The position numbers and the translations under genes were made by a program. The notes below the pieces were generated by a model. That model was not told the DNA's origin, did no database searches, and saw nothing but the letters and a program-made list of their open reading frames with translations. From the NCBI GenBank assembly GCA_965363355.1, contig CBDTTM010000121.1:1-7608 (forward strand): a DNA stretch of 7,608 nucleotides, given 5' to 3'. Origin of the DNA: CBDTTM01 sp965363355. GTDB lineage: Bacteria; Bacillota; Negativicutes; Selenomonadales; Selenomonadaceae. Shown piece after piece: positions 5,370-7,608 of the stretch. How positions within the stretch are numbered: the first letter of the stretch is position 1; each line of letters starts with the position of its first letter.

Positions 5370-6776
5370 ATGAGAAAAGAACATGATTTTTTAGGTGAAT
5401 TGGAAGTACCAGATGAAGTGTATTATGGAGTACAGACTTTAAGAGCAAAAGAGAATTTTAACATCACAGGAGAAAAACTCGATAGTGATTTTATTAAAGC
5501 GATGGCTACAGTTAAAAAAGCTGCTGCTACAGCAAATATGTCGACAGGCCGTCTTGATAAAAAAGTAGGAAATGCTTTGATTGCAGCTGCAGATGAAGTA
5601 ATTGCTGGACAGTGGCTCGATCAGTTCCCTGTAGATCCAATTCAAGGCGGTGCAGGAACTTCTGTAAACATGAATACGAATGAAGTTCTTTGCAACCGTG
5701 CACTTGAAATCATCGGTGAAGCAAAAGGACGTTATGATATTGTTTCTCCAAATAACCATGCAAATATGGCACAGTCGACAAATGATTCCTTCCCAACAGG
5801 AATTAAGGTTTGTATCATCAATAAAAGCAAACCACTTATCGGTGCTTTGCAGCGTTTAGTCGATGAGCTTGAAAAGAAATCGATAGAATATAAAGATGTC
5901 CTTAAAATGGGACGTACGCATTTACAAGATGCAGTGCCAGTTACTTTGGGACAAGAAATGGCATCGTATGCTTCCTCGATTCGCCGCGGCATCAAACGTA
6001 TTGAAGTTGCTGTAGCTGGCGTACATACGATCAACATGGGAGCTACGGCTGTTGGTACAGGTCTCAATGCTGAACCTGAATACATTCGTCAGGTAGCTAA
6101 AGCATTGTCTGAAATCACTGGTGAAACATTTGTAACGGCAGATAACTTGATTGACGCAACGAACAATACCGATGGTTTTGCTGATGTATCGAGTGCACTT
6201 AAAGTTACGGCACTTGTTTTAATTAAAATGGCAAATGATTTCCGTATGATGGCATCTGGTCCACGCTGTGGATTCAACGAACTTAAGCTGCCAGCTCGTC
6301 AGCCAGGTTCTTCGATTATGCCAGGTAAAGTGAATCCAGTCATTGCTGAAGTGTTGAATCAGTCTTGCTACCAGGTTATTGCCAATGATATGGCGGTGAC
6401 TTTAGGTGTTGAAAACGGACAGTTCGAACTCAATGTCATGGAACCAGTCATTGCATTTAATTTATTCAATTCGATGCGTTATATGACAAATGCAGTGAAT
6501 ACATTCGTTGATAAATTGCTTATCGATTTGCAAGCAAATGAAAAACAGTGTGAAGAATGGCTCGATAAAAGTGTTGGTATCGTAACTGCTTTGTTGCCGC
6601 ATATCGGCTATGAAAATTCGTCGATGCTTGCTAAAGAAGCATATTCGACAGGCCGTCCAATCCGCGAAATCATTTTGGAAAAGGGCCTTTTGACGAAAGC
6701 TGCTATGGATCATATTCTTTCACCAGCAGAAATGACACAGCCAGGTATTGCTGGTGCAGATCTTTTAACAAAATAA
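5370..6776 (+). CDS. aspA: Aspartate ammonia-lyase (aspartase)
   Basis: AspA reversibly deaminates L-aspartate to fumarate and ammonia; in anaerobes it feeds fumarate respiration or the succinate/propionate route. It is a cytoplasmic homotetramer of the aspartase/fumarase superfamily. Seen: 468 residues, the usual aspartase length. GGAGTSVNMNTNEV, the SPNNHANMAQSTNDSFPTG block, GRTHLQDAVPVTLGQE and the signature loop GSSIMPGKVNPVIAEVLNQ (from Gly313; catalytic serine expected at Ser314) are all present. The NPVIAEVLNQ ending of the loop favours aspartase over class II fumarase, which typically has NPTQxEA. Start: ATG 5370 has AGGA (5360-5363) six bases upstream. The gene is single, with its own promoter and terminator. 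Its codons look more uniform than those of the MFS gene (frequent GTA, GCA, GAA, CGT), suggesting high expression; this is an impression, not a calculation. Confidence 0.93.
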   Translation: MRKEHDFLGELEVPDEVYYGVQTLRAKENFNITGEKLDSDFIKAMATVKKAAATANMSTGRLDKKVGNALIAAADEVIAGQWLDQFPVDPIQGGAGTSVNMNTNEVLCNRALEIIGEAKGRYDIVSPNNHANMAQSTNDSFPTGIKVCIINKSKPLIGALQRLVDELEKKSIEYKDVLKMGRTHLQDAVPVTLGQEMASYASSIRRGIKRIEVAVAGVHTINMGATAVGTGLNAEPEYIRQVAKALSEITGETFVTADNLIDATNNTDGFADVSSALKVTALVLIKMANDFRMMASGPRCGFNELKLPARQPGSSIMPGKVNPVIAEVLNQSCYQVIANDMAVTLGVENGQFELNVMEPVIAFNLFNSMRYMTNAVNTFVDKLLIDLQANEKQCEEWLDKSVGIVTALLPHIGYENSSMLAKEAYSTGRPIREIILEKGLLTKAAMDHILSPAEMTQPGIAGADLLTK

Positions 6777-6810
6777 ACCTCTCATTTTGATAAATAAATA
6801 TATCCCTAAA

Positions 6811-6849
6811 AAAATTCCCGCTGAGAAAGTAGTTCTCAGCGGGAATTTT
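6811..6849. terminator. Bidirectional terminator between aspA and the M48 peptidase gene
   Basis: A perfect 17-bp stem pairs 6811-6827 with 6833-6849 around the 5-base loop AGTAG. The arms begin AAAATTCCCGC and end GCGGGAATTTT, so each strand ends in a T-run, extended by seven A upstream (6808-6814) for the minus strand and by AATTTT downstream for the plus strand. It ends both convergent genes; the minus-strand stop is at 6854. Confidence 0.92.
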
Positions 6850-6853
6850 AATT

Positions 6854-7608
6854 TTATTTTATTCGATTTAGTTGATCTACTAATTCACCAGCAGATGGGT
6901 CACAAGCTTGAACGGTCATAATTGGCTGGTCGCCTAAGTAGAGAATGCCATTATCATCGCTATAGGCATTTGAGGCGTTTTTATTGTTATGGTAAGCTGC
7001 GGCTAGGTTGCCAGCAATCAAGTACGCGCGTTCTTTGCCGCTTAGGTTATCCATATCATTTACGGTCATAAAAACCTTATTGCGGATTTTAATGACACCA
7101 TCGCTTACGGTTACTGCATTATTGCTTAACTCAGTCAATTTCTTGCTGTAATTTGTGCGGCGGTCTTCATTTGATGGATGGTCAGAAGGGGAGAAGATTT
7201 CTCCGGCAAAATTCTTGGATGAGGAAGAACCTTGTTTTTCAATGACTCGCTGCCACACCGCGGCACAGGCGCCAGGATTATAGCCAGCACCAGTGATATA
7301 GTCAAAAGCCAAATTATCAGCTTCCCATTCTTGTGGTTTGGTTACCTGCGTTGCTGTCGCGTAATTGGCAAATATTCCGGCGGCGCTATTTGAGGCACTA
7401 TTGTTTTGGGCTGCCGCATAAATTTGGGCAATCAATTCGTAAGGCATTGATTTTGATAGGCTCTTTGCAGGATGGTCCTTTTGACCATGACCCATTTCAT
7501 GAGCGATTACAACAGCGATTTCGTCGGTATTGGACAATAAATCAAACAGACCTGTATTTACGCTCATATTGTGGCCTAATGAGCAAAAGGCATTGAATGA
7601 TGTATCAT
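6854..7608 (-). CDS. M48-family zinc metallopeptidase, C-terminal part (cut by window edge)
   Basis: Probably a zinc endopeptidase of the cell envelope, related to the periplasmic YggG/LoiP and BepA group. Seen: the frame is open to the right edge, giving about 250 residues; the ATG at 7567 is internal, because family-like sequence (SFNAFCSLGHN) continues upstream of it. The zinc motif HEMGH (His codon at 7501-7499) follows LLSNTDEIAVVIA. The third ligand is expected at the Glu of EWEADNLA, followed by the GYNPGACAAVWQRV stretch typical of the family. Past the catalytic domain, a tail of about 90 residues (RTNYSKKLTEL to the end) contains YLIAGNLAAAYHNN and a short beta-rich segment; I do not recognise it as a named domain. 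The signal peptide, if any, lies outside the window. Family assignment is strong; substrate unknown. Confidence 0.9.
   Translation of the reverse strand, partial: DTSFNAFCSLGHNMSVNTGLFDLLSNTDEIAVVIAHEMGHGQKDHPAKSLSKSMPYELIAQIYAAAQNNSASNSAAGIFANYATATQVTKPQEWEADNLAFDYITGAGYNPGACAAVWQRVIEKQGSSSSKNFAGEIFSPSDHPSNEDRRTNYSKKLTELSNNAVTVSDGVIKIRNKVFMTVNDMDNLSGKERAYLIAGNLAAAYHNNKNASNAYSDDNGILYLGDQPIMTVQACDPSAGELVDQLNRIK

Noticed and set aside
5363..5386. Seven-codon reading frame starting at ATG 5363, overlapping the aspA start
   Set aside because: It is out of frame, very short, and sits on the aspA ribosome site; probably chance.
5370..6776. Class II fumarase (fumC) as the identity of the lyase
   Set aside because: The loop after GSSIMPGKVNP reads VIAEVLNQ, as in aspartases, not TQCEA as in fumarases.

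Overview
The window is a moderately AT-rich stretch of ordinary bacterial chromosome. Strong GGAGG-type ribosome sites, the panB-panC-panD order and a fumarase-superfamily aspartase with the GSSIMPGKVNPV loop suggest an anaerobic Firmicute. The Negativicutes (Selenomonas/Megamonas/Pectinatus relatives) are my best guess, but this rests on overall protein flavour, not on a marker gene. I see no mobile element, CRISPR array, tRNA, rRNA or phage gene.

Layout: (1) At 1-239 on the minus strand lies the 5' end of murQ (MurNAc-6-phosphate etherase), which runs off the left edge. (2) A 218 bp divergent spacer holds back-to-back promoters for murQ and for a DHA1-type MFS drug-efflux transporter (458-1681, +). 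(3) A 236 bp leader with a candidate attenuator leads into panB-panC-panD (1918-4018, +), a compact operon making pantothenate from ketoisovalerate and aspartate. (4) A bidirectional terminator separates panD from a convergent AI-2E family membrane protein (4078-5109, -). (5) A 260 bp divergent spacer carries the promoters of that gene and of aspA (5370-6776, +), encoding aspartate ammonia-lyase. (6) A 17-bp perfect bidirectional terminator separates aspA from a convergent M48-family zinc metallopeptidase (6854-7608, -), whose N-terminus lies beyond the right edge.

The genes are mostly independent units. PanD decarboxylates aspartate to beta-alanine for PanC, while AspA deaminates aspartate to fumarate, so two aspartate-consuming steps are neighbours. 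MurQ belongs to cell-wall sugar recycling; the MFS and AI-2E proteins are membrane transporters of unknown substrate; the M48 protein is probably an envelope protease.

I did not find a new multi-gene system. The signals worth a second look are regulatory: a shared TTGTCT plus TGTATACAT architecture in the murQ and aspA promoters; an attenuator-like leader before panB with a mutually exclusive alternative helix; a repeated GCAATTGA box flanking the MFS promoter; and a 12-bp palindrome between two -10 boxes in the AI-2E gene promoter.
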